From Streptomyces tauricus (lineage in GTDB: Bacteria > Actinomycetota > Actinomycetes > Streptomycetales > Streptomycetaceae): 64,000 nt of DNA. How positions within the stretch are numbered: position 1 is the first letter of the stretch; each line of letters begins with the position of its first letter. Below, piece by piece: positions 23,410-32,241 of this stretch. The stretch is taken from NCBI RefSeq assembly GCF_014650955.1, contig NZ_BMVY01000002.1, positions 62,001 through 126,000 on the forward strand, in the 5' to 3' direction. The position numbers were made by a program, and so were the translations under genes. The notes beneath the pieces were generated by a model. That model was given only the letters and a program-made list of their open reading frames with translations, did not search any database and was not told the DNA's origin.

Positions 23410-25566
23410 ATGACGACCGAGCCTCTCTCCTTTCCGCGCCGGCAGGCGCGCACCCTGCGTTTCACGCTGGGCGCGCCCCGTGCGTTCACCGTGGCGCCCG
23501 ACGGTTCACGGGTGGTGTTCCTGCGGTCCTCGTCCGGCACGGACCGGGCGAACCAGCTGTGGGTTCTCGACGTGACGAGCGGCAAGGAGCGCCCCGCAGC
23601 CGATCCGGGGGCGCTCCTCGGGGGGTCCTCCGAGCGGCTGTCGGCGGCCGAACGGGCCCGGCGCGAGCGCAGCCGCGAAGGGGGCGCGGGCATCGTCGGC
23701 TACGCCACGGACGCCGCGGTGGAGTTGGCGTCCTTCGCCCTGTCGGGTCGGCTGTTCACCGCCGAGCTGAGGGCCGGCACGGCACGTGAACTGCGGGTTC
23801 GCGGACCGGTGATCGACCCCCGCCCGTCCCCCGACGGACGGCTCGTCGCGTACGTCGCCGGGGGCGCCCTGCGGGTCGTCGGCGCCGAGGGCGAGGACGA
23901 CAGGGCGCTCGCGGAGCCCGAGGCGGACACGGTCACCTACGGGCTCGCCGAGTTCGTCGCGGCCGAGGAGATGGGCCGCACGCGGGGGTTCTGGTGGTCC
24001 CCGGAGTCGGACCGTCTGCTGGTGGCGCGGGCCGACGACGCCCCCGTACGCCGCTGGTGGATCTCGGATCCCGCGCATCCCGAGCGGGAGCCGCAGCAGG
24101 TCGCGTACCCGGCCGCGGGCACCGACAACGCGGAGGTGCGGCTTTTCGTACTGGGGCTCGACGGGGCACGTACGGAGGTTCGGTGGGACCGGGCCCGCTA
24201 CCCGTATCTGGCGCGTGTGCACTGGTCGGCGGCCGGGGCCCCGCTGCTGCTCGTACAGGCGCGCGACCAGGCGAGTCAGCTCTATCTGGCGGTCGATCCG
24301 GACAGCGGGACGACCCGGATGGTGCACGCGGACGAAGATCCGATTTGGCTTGATCTTTTCCCTGGTGTGCCGAGCTGGAGCCCGAGCGGACAGCTCGTAC
24401 GGATCGCCGACGAGGGAGGGGCGCGTGTGCTGGCCGTCGGCGAACGCCCCCTCACGGGGCCGCAGTTGCATGTGCGCGCCGTGCTCGACGTGTCGGACGA
24501 CGACGTGCTCGTGTCCGCGTCGGCCGGCCCGGACGCGGCCGACCCCGAGATCGGGGAGGTGCACGTGTACCGGGTCAACGACCTCGGCGTGGAGCGGGTC
24601 TCCCAGGAGCCCGGCGTGCACTCGGCGGTGCGGGCGGGCGGTGTGACCGTACTCGTGTCGGCCGTGCCCGACCGGCCTGGAGCCCAGGTCGGGGTGGTGC
24701 GCGACGGGGGCCGCACGGCGACGGGGAACGGCCGGGCCGGGGGCCGCACGGAGGCGCTGACGGTGGCCTCGTACGCCGAGCATCCCGGAATGAGCCCGCG
24801 CGTGCACCTCACGGAAGCCGGTGAGCGCCGGGTACCGTGCGCCGTCGTGCTCCCCACGGGCTACACCGACGGTCCGCTGCCGGTGCTCATGGATCCCTAC
24901 GGTGGGCCGCACGGGCAGCGGGTGCTGGCGGCGCACAACGCGTACCTCGCGCCCCAGTGGTTCGCCGATCAGGGTTTCGCCGTGGTCGTGGCGGACGGGC
25001 GGGGTATGCCGGGCCGCTCTCCGGCCTGGGAGAAGGCGATCAAGGACGATCTGGCGGCGGTCGTCCTCGACGACCAGATCCACGCGCTCCAGGCCCTCGC
25101 CGAGGACTTCCCGCTGGACCTGACCCGGGTGGCGATCCGCGGCTGGTCGTTCGGCGGCTATCTCGCGGGGCTCGCGGCGCTGCGCCGCCCGGACGTCTTC
25201 CACGCGGCCGTGGTGGGCGCGCCGGTCACCGACCAGCGGCTGTACGACACCCACTACACGGAGCGGTATCTGGGCGATCCGAACCGGCAGCCCGAGGTGT
25301 ACGCGGCGAACTCGCTGATCGACGACGACGGCCTGGTGGGGGCCGTGGAACCGGCGCGGCCCATGATGATCGTGCACGGTCTCGCCGACGACAACGTGGT
25401 GGTCGCGCACTCCCTGCGGCTGTCCTCCGCGCTGCTGGCCGCGGGCCGCCCGCACGAGGTGCTGCCGCTGTCCGGGGTCACGCACATGACCCCGCAGGAA
25501 CAGGTGGCGGAGAACCTGCTCCTGCTCCAGGTGGACTTCCTGAAGCGATCGCTCGGACTCCGGTAG
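23410..25566 (+). CDS. S9 family serine peptidase (dipeptidyl peptidase IV-like)
   Basis: A 718-residue prolyl-oligopeptidase-fold enzyme, expected to release N-terminal dipeptides. The N-terminal two thirds form an eight-bladed-type beta-propeller (PDGSRVVFLR, PSPDGRLVAYV, PSWSPSGQLVRI). The DPP-IV N-terminal Glu motif appears as FVAAEEMGRTRGFWWSPESD. The C-terminal hydrolase domain has Ser580 in GWSFGGYL, Asp660 or Asp661 in HGLADDN and His692 in VTHM. No signal peptide is evident, so it is probably cytoplasmic. ATG 23410 has only a close GGAG; 26 more codons are open upstream. It ends at a strong hairpin facing the TetR gene. Confidence 0.93.
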   Translation: MTTEPLSFPRRQARTLRFTLGAPRAFTVAPDGSRVVFLRSSSGTDRANQLWVLDVTSGKERPAADPGALLGGSSERLSAAERARRERSREGGAGIVGYATDAAVELASFALSGRLFTAELRAGTARELRVRGPVIDPRPSPDGRLVAYVAGGALRVVGAEGEDDRALAEPEADTVTYGLAEFVAAEEMGRTRGFWWSPESDRLLVARADDAPVRRWWISDPAHPEREPQQVAYPAAGTDNAEVRLFVLGLDGARTEVRWDRARYPYLARVHWSAAGAPLLLVQARDQASQLYLAVDPDSGTTRMVHADEDPIWLDLFPGVPSWSPSGQLVRIADEGGARVLAVGERPLTGPQLHVRAVLDVSDDDVLVSASAGPDAADPEIGEVHVYRVNDLGVERVSQEPGVHSAVRAGGVTVLVSAVPDRPGAQVGVVRDGGRTATGNGRAGGRTEALTVASYAEHPGMSPRVHLTEAGERRVPCAVVLPTGYTDGPLPVLMDPYGGPHGQRVLAAHNAYLAPQWFADQGFAVVVADGRGMPGRSPAWEKAIKDDLAAVVLDDQIHALQALAEDFPLDLTRVAIRGWSFGGYLAGLAALRRPDVFHAAVVGAPVTDQRLYDTHYTERYLGDPNRQPEVYAANSLIDDDGLVGAVEPARPMMIVHGLADDNVVVAHSLRLSSALLAAGRPHEVLPLSGVTHMTPQEQVAENLLLLQVDFLKRSLGLR

Positions 25567-25571
25567 GGCCA

Positions 25572-25600
25572 CCGCGCCCGGCGGACCGGGGCGGGCGCGG
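25572..25600. terminator. bidirectional hairpin terminator
   Basis: CCGCGCCCG at 25572-25580 pairs with CGGGCGCGG at 25592-25600, filling the 37-base gap between the convergent S9 peptidase and TetR genes. Confidence 0.75.
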
Positions 25601-25603
25601 CCG

Positions 25604-26209
25604 CTACCGCAGGGCGCGGACGAGCAGGTCGATCAGGCGTCGGTAGGTGTCCTGCGAGCCGGACACCTGCCCGATGCCGCCCAGTTCCAGATGGACCGCG
25701 CCGTGCAGGGCCGTCCAGACCACCTGGGCGGCCTCCCCCGCGTCGGCGAACCCCTCGGGTGTGCGGCGGCCGACGAGGTCCTGGACCAGCTCGATCAGGA
25801 CCTCGAACACCGCGTGGCCGTACACCGACGCCTCGGAGCCCGTCCGGGCGACCGGCCCGCCGCCGCCGAAGATGAGCGCGTAACGCCGCGGATGCGCGAG
25901 CGCGAAGTGCCGGTACCCGTCGCAGGCCTGGCGGAAGCGCCGCTCGGGGTCCGACGAGCGGTCCACGTCGACCGCGAGCCAGAGATCGTTCAGCGCCCGG
26001 ACGGCCAGCGCGACGAGCAGTCCCTCCTTGCTGCCGAACCGGTTGTACACACCCATGGGCGCGACCTCGGCCTCGCGGGCGACCGCGCGCACGGTGACAC
26101 CGCACAGGCCCTCGCGGTCGAGCACGTCCTGCGCGGCGTCCAGCAGGACCGCGTGCAGCCGGTCGCTCGCCGTACGGCGCCTGGACGGCGGACCCGCTCC
26201 GGCACTCAT
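25604..26209 (-). CDS. TetR/AcrR-family transcriptional regulator
   Basis: A 201-residue repressor. The N-terminal helix-turn-helix lies at about 30-60 (LCGVTVRAVAREAEVAPMGV then YNRFGSKEGLL). The C-terminal ligand domain has the PF13305-like pattern DGYRHFALAHPRRYALIFG and AAQVVWTALHGAVHLELGG. ATG 26209 is preferred. The frame is open to an ATG at 26320, but that would begin inside the probable operator, read through a Glu/Gly repeat and contain a TTA codon. It is divergent from the two-component genes at 26387-28248 with a shared promoter region, so it may control itself, the sensor pair and possibly the MMPL transporter. Confidence 0.88.
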   Translation of the reverse strand: MSAGAGPPSRRRTASDRLHAVLLDAAQDVLDREGLCGVTVRAVAREAEVAPMGVYNRFGSKEGLLVALAVRALNDLWLAVDVDRSSDPERRFRQACDGYRHFALAHPRRYALIFGGGGPVARTGSEASVYGHAVFEVLIELVQDLVGRRTPEGFADAGEAAQVVWTALHGAVHLELGGIGQVSGSQDTYRRLIDLLVRALR

Positions 26210-26215
26210 CCGTCC

Positions 26216-26282
26216 CACTCCTCCTGCTCCCTCCACTCCTCCTGCTCCTCCTGCTCCTCCCCCCTCCTGCTCCTCCTGCTCC
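26216..26282 (-). repeat. purine-rich GGAGGAGCA repeat in TetR leader
   Basis: On the minus strand about 65 bases of GGAGGAGCAGGAGGAGCAGG-type sequence stand just before the TetR start codon, offering many Shine-Dalgarno-like sites in a row. Slippage-prone; might change translation of the regulator. Confidence 0.7.
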
Positions 26283-26312
26283 GCCGTTCGGGCCACCCGG
26301 CGGGCGCCCCTG

Positions 26313-26329
26313 TATAACATCGTTCTATA
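26313..26329. promoter_or_regulatory. candidate TetR operator
   Basis: TATAACATCGTTCTATA is an imperfect palindrome (AAC-ATC-GTT core with flanking ATA/TAT), the only AT-rich block between the TetR gene and the divergent sensor kinase. Position and shape fit autoregulation by the adjacent TetR protein. Confidence 0.5.
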
Positions 26330-26386
26330 AGGGTGCCCCGATCGTGCCCGCTCGTGCCCGCTTTGCAGCGACCGGAGTGATCACTG

Positions 26387-27568
26387 GTGCGATCCGATGC
26401 CTGGATACGATCCGATCCATGGGCGGCCGGCGGCACGCTCGCCGTGGCGGTCGCACTGACCGTGGGCGCGGTGTCCGCGCTCGTCGGCGACCATGCCGGC
26501 GCGACGACGCTGTGGGTCGTCCTCGCCCTGGGAGCGGCCGGTCTCGCGGCGGCCGTGCGGGCGTCGGCCTACGCCGTCGCCGTCGCCGCCCTGCTGGCCG
26601 CCCTGGAGGTACGCGATCCTGCGCCGTGGGGCACCTGGGCGGTCGCCGGAGGGCTGCTGTTCCTGTTCGCCCTGCGCCGCCCCCGGTTCGACGCGATCGC
26701 CGCGGGCGCGGTGGTCGCGGGCGGCACGCTCCTCGCGCGGTACAACCCGTACACCCAGTGGCAGGACAGCGGCAGCGTCGGAACGTTCGGGCTCGTCACG
26801 CTTGTGGCCGCCGTGGTCGGGGTGGGCCAGTGGGTGCAGGCCCAACGGCGTTACGTGATCGCGGAGGTGGGGCGGCGCCGCCAGGAGGCCGAACGCAGGA
26901 GGGAGGAGGTGGCCCGCCACGTGGCGGAGGAACGGCTGCGGATCGCCCGCGAACTCCACGACAGCGTGGCCCATCACCTCGCCGTGGTCAGCGTCCACAC
27001 CAATGTCGCCAAGGCCCATCTCGACCCCTCGCAGCAGGCGTCCAGGCGCGCCCTCGACGAGGTGCAGGCCGCCACCCGGTCGGTGCTGGAGGAACTGGGA
27101 GTCGTCCTGGGCGTCCTGCGCGCGTCCGCGTCCGAGTCCGAGATCGCCCCGGCCGCTCCCGTGGACGCCGCCGTGGTCGACGAACTCCTGGAGAGCTTCG
27201 AGGGCATCGGGCTGAAGGTCGAGACCGAGGGGCTGGACCAGTTGCTCGCCCTCGCGCCGGTCGCCAGGACCGCCGCCCGGCGCCTCCTCCAGGAAGCCCT
27301 CACCAACGCCCAGCGGTACGGCGACGGCGGCGCCACCGTGACCGTCGACCCGCCGGCCGGCGGATACCTCACCCTGTCGGTCCGCAACCCCTGGACGCCG
27401 CGCGAGACGGAGTCCGCCGGAAGCGGGCTGGGGCTGGTCGGCATGGAGGAGCGGGTCCACGCCCTCGGCGGCACCTTCCACGCGGGCCCGGACCCGGAGG
27501 GTTTCCTCGTGACCGCACAACTCCCGGCCGCCGCGCCGCGAAGAACAACGAAGGAGACGTCCGGATGA
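26387..27568 (+). CDS. NarL-type sensor histidine kinase
   Basis: A 393-residue membrane sensor with about five to six N-terminal hydrophobic helices (residues 14-155) and almost no extracellular loop. A short coiled coil (RRRQEAERRREEVARHVAEE) follows. The HisKA_3 dimerisation domain has the phosphorylated His191 in RIARELHDSVAHHLAVVSVH. The HATPase domain shows the N-box EALTNAQRYGDGG and the G-box GSGLGLVGMEERV. GTG 26387 has GGAG nine bases upstream. Its stop overlaps the response-regulator start (ATGA). The stimulus is unknown; the short loops suggest a membrane or lipophilic signal. Confidence 0.92.
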   Translation: MRSDAWIRSDPWAAGGTLAVAVALTVGAVSALVGDHAGATTLWVVLALGAAGLAAAVRASAYAVAVAALLAALEVRDPAPWGTWAVAGGLLFLFALRRPRFDAIAAGAVVAGGTLLARYNPYTQWQDSGSVGTFGLVTLVAAVVGVGQWVQAQRRYVIAEVGRRRQEAERRREEVARHVAEERLRIARELHDSVAHHLAVVSVHTNVAKAHLDPSQQASRRALDEVQAATRSVLEELGVVLGVLRASASESEIAPAAPVDAAVVDELLESFEGIGLKVETEGLDQLLALAPVARTAARRLLQEALTNAQRYGDGGATVTVDPPAGGYLTLSVRNPWTPRETESAGSGLGLVGMEERVHALGGTFHAGPDPEGFLVTAQLPAAAPRRTTKETSG

Positions 27569-28248
27569 GCGCCGTACGCGTACTCGTCGTCGACGACCAG
27601 GTCATGATCCGCTCCGGCATCCGCGCACTGCTGGAGACCGGTACCGAAGTGGAGGTCGTCGGCGAGGCGGCCGACGGACGCCGGGCCGTCGACATGGCAC
27701 GGGCCCTGATACCCGACGTGATCCTCATGGACCTGCGGATGCCGGTCCTCGACGGGGTGGAGGCGATCACCCGGCTCCGCGCCGACGCCACCACCGCGGA
27801 CATCGGGATCCTGGTGCTGACCACCTTCGACACCGACCAGGACATCCTGGCCGCCCTCCAGGCCGGGGCCAACGGCTTCCTGGGTAAGTCGGCGGACCAC
27901 GAGGAACTCCTGCGGGCGGTCGAGCGGGTCGCCGCCGGCGGCTCCTCCCTGTCCGCCGTCGCGACGGACACCGTCGTCGGGCACCTCACCCGCACGGCAC
28001 GCCGGCAGCGGCCGCGGGAAGCGGTCTCCCCCGAGGAGCTGCGCAAGGCCGAGTCCCTGACCGCCCGCGAACGGGAGGTCACCGTGCTGGTCGCCCAGGG
28101 CCTGAACAACGACGCCATCGCGGAGCGCCTGTTCATCTCGCCGCTGACGGTGAAGACCCATGTGAACCGGGCCATGAGCAAGATGCACGTACGGGACCGG
28201 GCACAGCTCGTGGTCGCGGCCCTGCGGGCGGGCCTGCGCGAGGACTGA
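27565..28248 (+). CDS. NarL/LuxR-family response regulator
   Basis: A 227-residue DNA-binding partner of the kinase just upstream. The receiver domain has the acidic pair in VLVVDDQ, the phosphoacceptor Asp56 in VILMDLRMP, the switch Thr in VLTTFDT and the Lys in FLGKSADHEE. A LuxR-type helix-turn-helix occupies about 160-225 (SLTAREREVTVLVAQGLNND, then LFISPLTVKTHVNRAM). ATG 27565 overlaps the kinase stop by four bases. Likely targets are its own region or the MMPL gene 234 bases downstream, by position only. The last codons and stop are duplicated in tandem after the gene. Confidence 0.94.
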   Translation: MSAVRVLVVDDQVMIRSGIRALLETGTEVEVVGEAADGRRAVDMARALIPDVILMDLRMPVLDGVEAITRLRADATTADIGILVLTTFDTDQDILAALQAGANGFLGKSADHEELLRAVERVAAGGSSLSAVATDTVVGHLTRTARRQRPREAVSPEELRKAESLTAREREVTVLVAQGLNNDAIAERLFISPLTVKTHVNRAMSKMHVRDRAQLVVAALRAGLRED

Positions 28249-28318
28249 CCACTCCGGACGGCGGACCACTCCGGGCGGGCCTGCGCGAGGACTGACCACT
28301 CCGGACGGCGAACCACTC
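28225..28318 (+). repeat. 47-bp tandem duplication covering the response-regulator stop codon
   Basis: The segment beginning CGGGCGGGCCTGCGCGAGGA and running through the stop codon and CACTCCGGACGGCG starts at 28225 and again at 28272, an exact 47-base shift. The ACCACTCCGGACGGCG part continues a further time downstream. It leaves the protein unchanged and extends the 3' untranslated region. Confidence 0.85.
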
Positions 28319-28369
28319 CGGACGGCGGACCACTGCGGGCGGAGGAGAAGCACGGGGCCGGAAGTACAC

Positions 28370-28398
28370 CAGCGGCGGTAGATCCACTACCGCCGCTG
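28370..28398. promoter_or_regulatory. 12-bp inverted repeat before MMPL gene
   Basis: CAGCGGCGGTAG and CTACCGCCGCTG flank ATCCA, a perfect 12-bp palindrome 84 bases before the MMPL start. It may be a terminator for the two-component operon or an operator for the transporter gene. Confidence 0.55.
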
Positions 28399-28482
28399 TG
28401 CGACGACCACCGGGCACCTCCCGGCGGAGGCTGGGCACCGGCCGCACGAGCGGCCCGCGCACCGCTTTCCGCAGGAGTCCTG

Positions 28483-30735
28483 ATGTCCCGATTGTTGTCC
28501 AGGATCGGCGCGTTCAGCGCCGGTCACCGGCTCGTCGTCGCCGGCGCATGGTTCGTGCTGACCGTGGCCCTCACCGTCGTGACGATCAGCGGCGCGAAAT
28601 TCTCCGACGCCCCGTTCAGCATCTCGGGCGCCGAGTCGACCACCGCGCTCGCCACGATGGAGGAGGCGTTCCCCGCGGCGGACCCCGAGGCCGGCGAGCT
28701 GATGCTGGTCGTCGAGGCGCCCGGCGGCACCTCCCTGACGCGGCCGGCCGGCCGGGACCTGGTCACGGACCTCGTCGCGCGCGCCTCCGGCGTCCCCGAC
28801 GTGAAGTCCGCCGCGGACCCGTACGCGGAGGACCGTCCCTATGTGTCGAAGGACGGTTCGGTCGCCGTCTCGACGCTCACCGTCGACCTGGAGGCCGACC
28901 AGTCCGTCGTCGAGGCCGACCTCCGGGAGGCCGCGACACCGCTGACGGACAAGGGATACCGCGTCGAACTCGGCGGGACCCTCGACGACGGGCCGCCCGA
29001 GATCGCAGGCGTCACCGAGATCGTCGGTGTCGTGGTCGCCTTCGTCGTACTGCTGCTGACCTTCGGCTCGCTGGCCGCCGCGGGCGCGAACATGCTGACC
29101 GCCCTGAGCGGTGTCGTCGTCGGCGTCCTGGGCATTCTCGCCTGGTCGTCCGCGGGCGAGGGCATCCAGTCCACCACGCTGATCATCGCGGTGATGCTCG
29201 GGCTGGCCGTCGGCATCGACTACGCCCTGCTGATCCTCTCCCGGTTCCGTGACGAGCTGCGCCGCGGCGCCGACGTCGACTCCGCCGTGGCCCGCGCCGC
29301 CGGCACGGCCGGCACCTCCGTGGTGGTGGCCGGGACCACCGTGGTCATCGCCCTGACGGGGCTGGCGATCGTACGGATCGCGTTCATCACCGAGATGGGG
29401 ATCGGCGCGGCCCTCGCCGTGGTCGTCGCCGTGGCCGCCTCGCTCACCGTCGTACCGGCCGTGCTGAAGACCCTCGGCCACAAGGCACTGCCGCGCAAGG
29501 AGCGCCCGGCACGGGGTGCGGTGTACGAGGCACCCGTGGCCGCGGCGGCCGAAGCACCGGCAGCAGAAGTGGCGGGGAGCCGCCGTGGGCCTGGGCTGCT
29601 GGGCCGCTGGGCCCAGTTGGTGGTCGACCGGCCCGTCCTCACGATGCTGGGCAGCACCGTCGTCGTCGCCCTGCTCGCCGTCCCGGCTCTCTCCCTCAAG
29701 ACCGAACTCGATCCCCCGGGCGGCCCCGACCCGGCCAGCTCCCAGCGCGCGGCCTACACCACCGTCAGCGACGCGTTCGGCGCCGGCGAACAGAACCCCC
29801 TCGTGGTGCTCTTCGAAGGCCCGGACGCGGCGGACACCGCGGCCGGTACGGCGAAGCGGATCACCGCGCTGAACGGGGTGGCCGACGTCAGCCCCGTCCA
29901 GCGCGCCGAGGACACGGGCATCGCCTTCCTCGCGGTCACGTCCGACCACGGCCCGACCGACGCGCGTACGAACGACCTGGTGAACTCGTTGCGCACGGCG
30001 ATGGACGAGGTGTCCGGCGCCGAGGTCTCGGTGACCGGTCAGACCGCGGTCGACGTGGACGTCAACGAGGCGCTCTCGTCGGGCCTGATCATCTATCTGA
30101 TCGCCGTGGTCGGGCTCTCGCTGCTCCTGCTCACCCTCGTGTTCCGCTCCGTCATGGTGCCGCTGCTGGCCACCGCCGGGTTCCTGATGTCCCTGGCCGC
30201 GAGCCTCGGCGTGACGGTGGCGGTGTTCCAGTGGGGCTGGGCCGGCCCGCTGGTCAGTCTGAACGAGGCCAGGCCGCTGGCCAGTCTCACGCCGCTGATC
30301 GTGGTGGGCGTGCTGTTCGGCCTCGCCATGGACTACCAGGTGTTCCTGGTGGCCCGTATGCACGAGGCGCACCGGAACGGGCTCCCCACCCGGGCCGCCA
30401 TCGTGCGGGGCTTCGGGCAGGCCTCGCCCGTCGTCGTCGCGGCGGCCGCGATCATGGCGTCCGTCTTCGCCGGCTTCGCCTTTAGCGGCGGCGATCAGAT
30501 GGTCGCGTCCATCGGGCTGGCGCTGACGGTCGGGGTGCTGGTCGACGCGCTCGTCGTACGCATGCTTCTCGTGCCGGCGGCTCTGCGGCTGCTCGGGGAG
30601 GCGAGCTGGTGGATACCGCGTGGGCTGGACCGGGTGCTGCCGGACCTCGACACGGAGGGCGCGTCCCTGGACCGGGAGGTGCCACCGGCGGGCGACGGCC
30701 CCCACCAGGAACTGGCCGACCCGGCCCGGGTCTAA
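28483..30735 (+). CDS. MMPL/RND-type membrane transporter
   Basis: A 750-residue transporter of the MmpL group, which exports lipids or drugs using the proton gradient. Two copies of a six-helix unit are visible: helix 1 at about 20-40, a large outside loop, then five helices (VGVVVAFVVLLLTFGSLAAA, TLIIAVMLGLAVGIDYALLI and others). The second half repeats the plan from about 385. The family GxxxDY motif appears as AVGIDYALL and FGLAMDYQVFLVAR. ATG 28483 has AGGAG five bases upstream. It follows the two-component pair, which may regulate it. Substrate unknown. It ends at palindromic element B. Confidence 0.92.
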   Translation: MSRLLSRIGAFSAGHRLVVAGAWFVLTVALTVVTISGAKFSDAPFSISGAESTTALATMEEAFPAADPEAGELMLVVEAPGGTSLTRPAGRDLVTDLVARASGVPDVKSAADPYAEDRPYVSKDGSVAVSTLTVDLEADQSVVEADLREAATPLTDKGYRVELGGTLDDGPPEIAGVTEIVGVVVAFVVLLLTFGSLAAAGANMLTALSGVVVGVLGILAWSSAGEGIQSTTLIIAVMLGLAVGIDYALLILSRFRDELRRGADVDSAVARAAGTAGTSVVVAGTTVVIALTGLAIVRIAFITEMGIGAALAVVVAVAASLTVVPAVLKTLGHKALPRKERPARGAVYEAPVAAAAEAPAAEVAGSRRGPGLLGRWAQLVVDRPVLTMLGSTVVVALLAVPALSLKTELDPPGGPDPASSQRAAYTTVSDAFGAGEQNPLVVLFEGPDAADTAAGTAKRITALNGVADVSPVQRAEDTGIAFLAVTSDHGPTDARTNDLVNSLRTAMDEVSGAEVSVTGQTAVDVDVNEALSSGLIIYLIAVVGLSLLLLTLVFRSVMVPLLATAGFLMSLAASLGVTVAVFQWGWAGPLVSLNEARPLASLTPLIVVGVLFGLAMDYQVFLVARMHEAHRNGLPTRAAIVRGFGQASPVVVAAAAIMASVFAGFAFSGGDQMVASIGLALTVGVLVDALVVRMLLVPAALRLLGEASWWIPRGLDRVLPDLDTEGASLDREVPPAGDGPHQELADPARV

Positions 30736-30746
30736 AGAAACAGCCC

Positions 30747-30922
30747 TCGCCCCCGCCGCCCCTACCCGTTCCCGTCCACGTCTCGGGGGCCAGCCCCCGA
30801 ACCCCCTGCGCCTCAAACGCCGGAGGGGCTGATCCTTCAGCCCGTCCGGCGTTTGAGGACAACGGGGGCGAGGGGGCGCAGCCCCCATGCGGGACGGGAA
30901 CGGGTAGGGGCGGCGGGGGCGA
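30747..30922. repeat. nested palindromic intergenic element, copy B (most complete)
   Basis: The outer arms 30747-30777 and 30892-30922 are 31-base perfect complements (TCGCCCCCGCCGCCCCTACC...). A middle part with GGGGGC-type hairpins follows, then the core arms 30812-30832 and 30837-30857 carrying CTCAAACGCCGG around TCCT. It sits between convergent genes (MMPL and the oligopeptide ATPase). The rest of the gap, 30923-31098, holds no gene that I can support. Confidence 0.92.
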
Positions 30923-31098
30923 AACCCTCGGGCCCAAGAAATGTGTGGGAATGGCGACCGGCCGGGGAGACATGGCGCTCCCCGGCCGGTCTACGGCACC
31001 CGCACGGCCGTACGCTGTTCAGAGTGCCGCGTCCGTATATCGGTGCCGGGTCGGCCAAGTTGCCTGCGTGTTAACGCAGTTGCTCCCCGTTTGTCGGC

Positions 31099-32241
31099 CT
31101 ATGCGGACCCGTCCGTCGGTTCGACCGGCGGCTCCACCGACTCCACCGGTGCCACCGGTCCCGGCTCCTCCTGTGGCACGACCTGCTTCTCCTCCGCGAA
31201 GTGGCAGGCCGAGTCGTGGGCGGCGGGACCGGCCTCGTACCGGAACTCCGCGGGGACCGCGAGCAGCGGGACCTCCATCGCGCAGCGCTCCGCGGCCTTC
31301 CAGCAGCGGGTGCGGAAGCGGCAGCCGGAGGGGATGTTCGCGGGCGAGGGCACGTCGCCGAAGAGGATGATCCGCTCCCGGTGCTCACGGGCCTCCGGGT
31401 CGGGGACGGGCACGGCGGACAGCAGGGCCTGGGTGTACGGGTGCGTCGGGTGGTCGTAGATCTCGGCGTCCCGGCCGGTCTCGACGATCCGGCCGAGGTA
31501 CATCACCCCGACCCGGTCGGAGATGTGCCGCACGATCGACAGGTCGTGCGCGATGAAGACGTAACTGAGGTTGAACTCGGTCTGGAGGCGGTCCATCAGG
31601 TTGATCACCTGTGCCTGGACCGACACGTCGAGGGCCGACACCGGTTCGTCCGCGACGATGATCTCGGGGCGCAGGGCGAGGCCGCGCGCGATGCCGATGC
31701 GCTGGCGCTGCCCGCCGGAGAACTGGTGCGGATAGCGGTTGATGTACTCCGGGTTGAGCCCGACCACGTCCAGCAGGTCCTGGACCTGCCGGCGCCGGTC
31801 GCCCTTCGGCGCGACCTCGGGATGGATCTCGTACGGCTCCCCGATGATGTCGCCGACGGTCATGCGGGGGTTGAGCGAGGTGTACGGGTCCTGGAAGACC
31901 ATCTGGATGTTGCGGCGGACCGCCTTGAGGGCGCGGCCGGACAGCTTGGTGATGTCGTCGCCCTTGTACCGGATCTCGCCCGCGGTCGGCCGCTCCAGGT
32001 TGACCAGCATCTTGGCGACCGTCGACTTGCCGCAGCCGGACTCGCCGACGATGCCGAGGGTCTCCCCGGCGACGAGGTCGAAGTCGACGCCGTCGACCGC
32101 CTTGACCGCGCCCACCTGTTTGCGGAACACGATGCCCCGGGTGAGCGGGTAGTGCTTGACGAGGCCGCGGACCTGGAGGATCGGCTCGCCCAGCGGGGCG
32201 TTCAGGTGCTCGGCGACCGCGCCGTTCTTCCGCTCAGCCAT
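31099..32241 (-). CDS. oligopeptide ABC transporter ATPase, OppF/DppF-type
   Basis: A 380-residue cytosolic ATPase powering the peptide importer encoded with it. Walker A is GESGCGKST, signature [19 protein letters not shown] and Walker [13 protein letters not shown]. The C-terminal oligopeptide-transporter domain has the cysteine-containing motif [16 protein letters not shown], followed by an acidic Pro/Val-rich tail. ATG 32241 overlaps the end of the preceding ATPase gene by eight bases. Last gene of a five-gene operon. Confidence 0.93.
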   Translation of the reverse strand: MAERKNGAVAEHLNAPLGEPILQVRGLVKHYPLTRGIVFRKQVGAVKAVDGVDFDLVAGETLGIVGESGCGKSTVAKMLVNLERPTAGEIRYKGDDITKLSGRALKAVRRNIQMVFQDPYTSLNPRMTVGDIIGEPYEIHPEVAPKGDRRRQVQDLLDVVGLNPEYINRYPHQFSGGQRQRIGIARGLALRPEIIVADEPVSALDVSVQAQVINLMDRLQTEFNLSYVFIAHDLSIVRHISDRVGVMYLGRIVETGRDAEIYDHPTHPYTQALLSAVPVPDPEAREHRERIILFGDVPSPANIPSGCRFRTRCWKAAERCAMEVPLLAVPAEFRYEAGPAAHDSACHFAEEKQVVPQEEPGPVAPVESVEPPVEPTDGSA

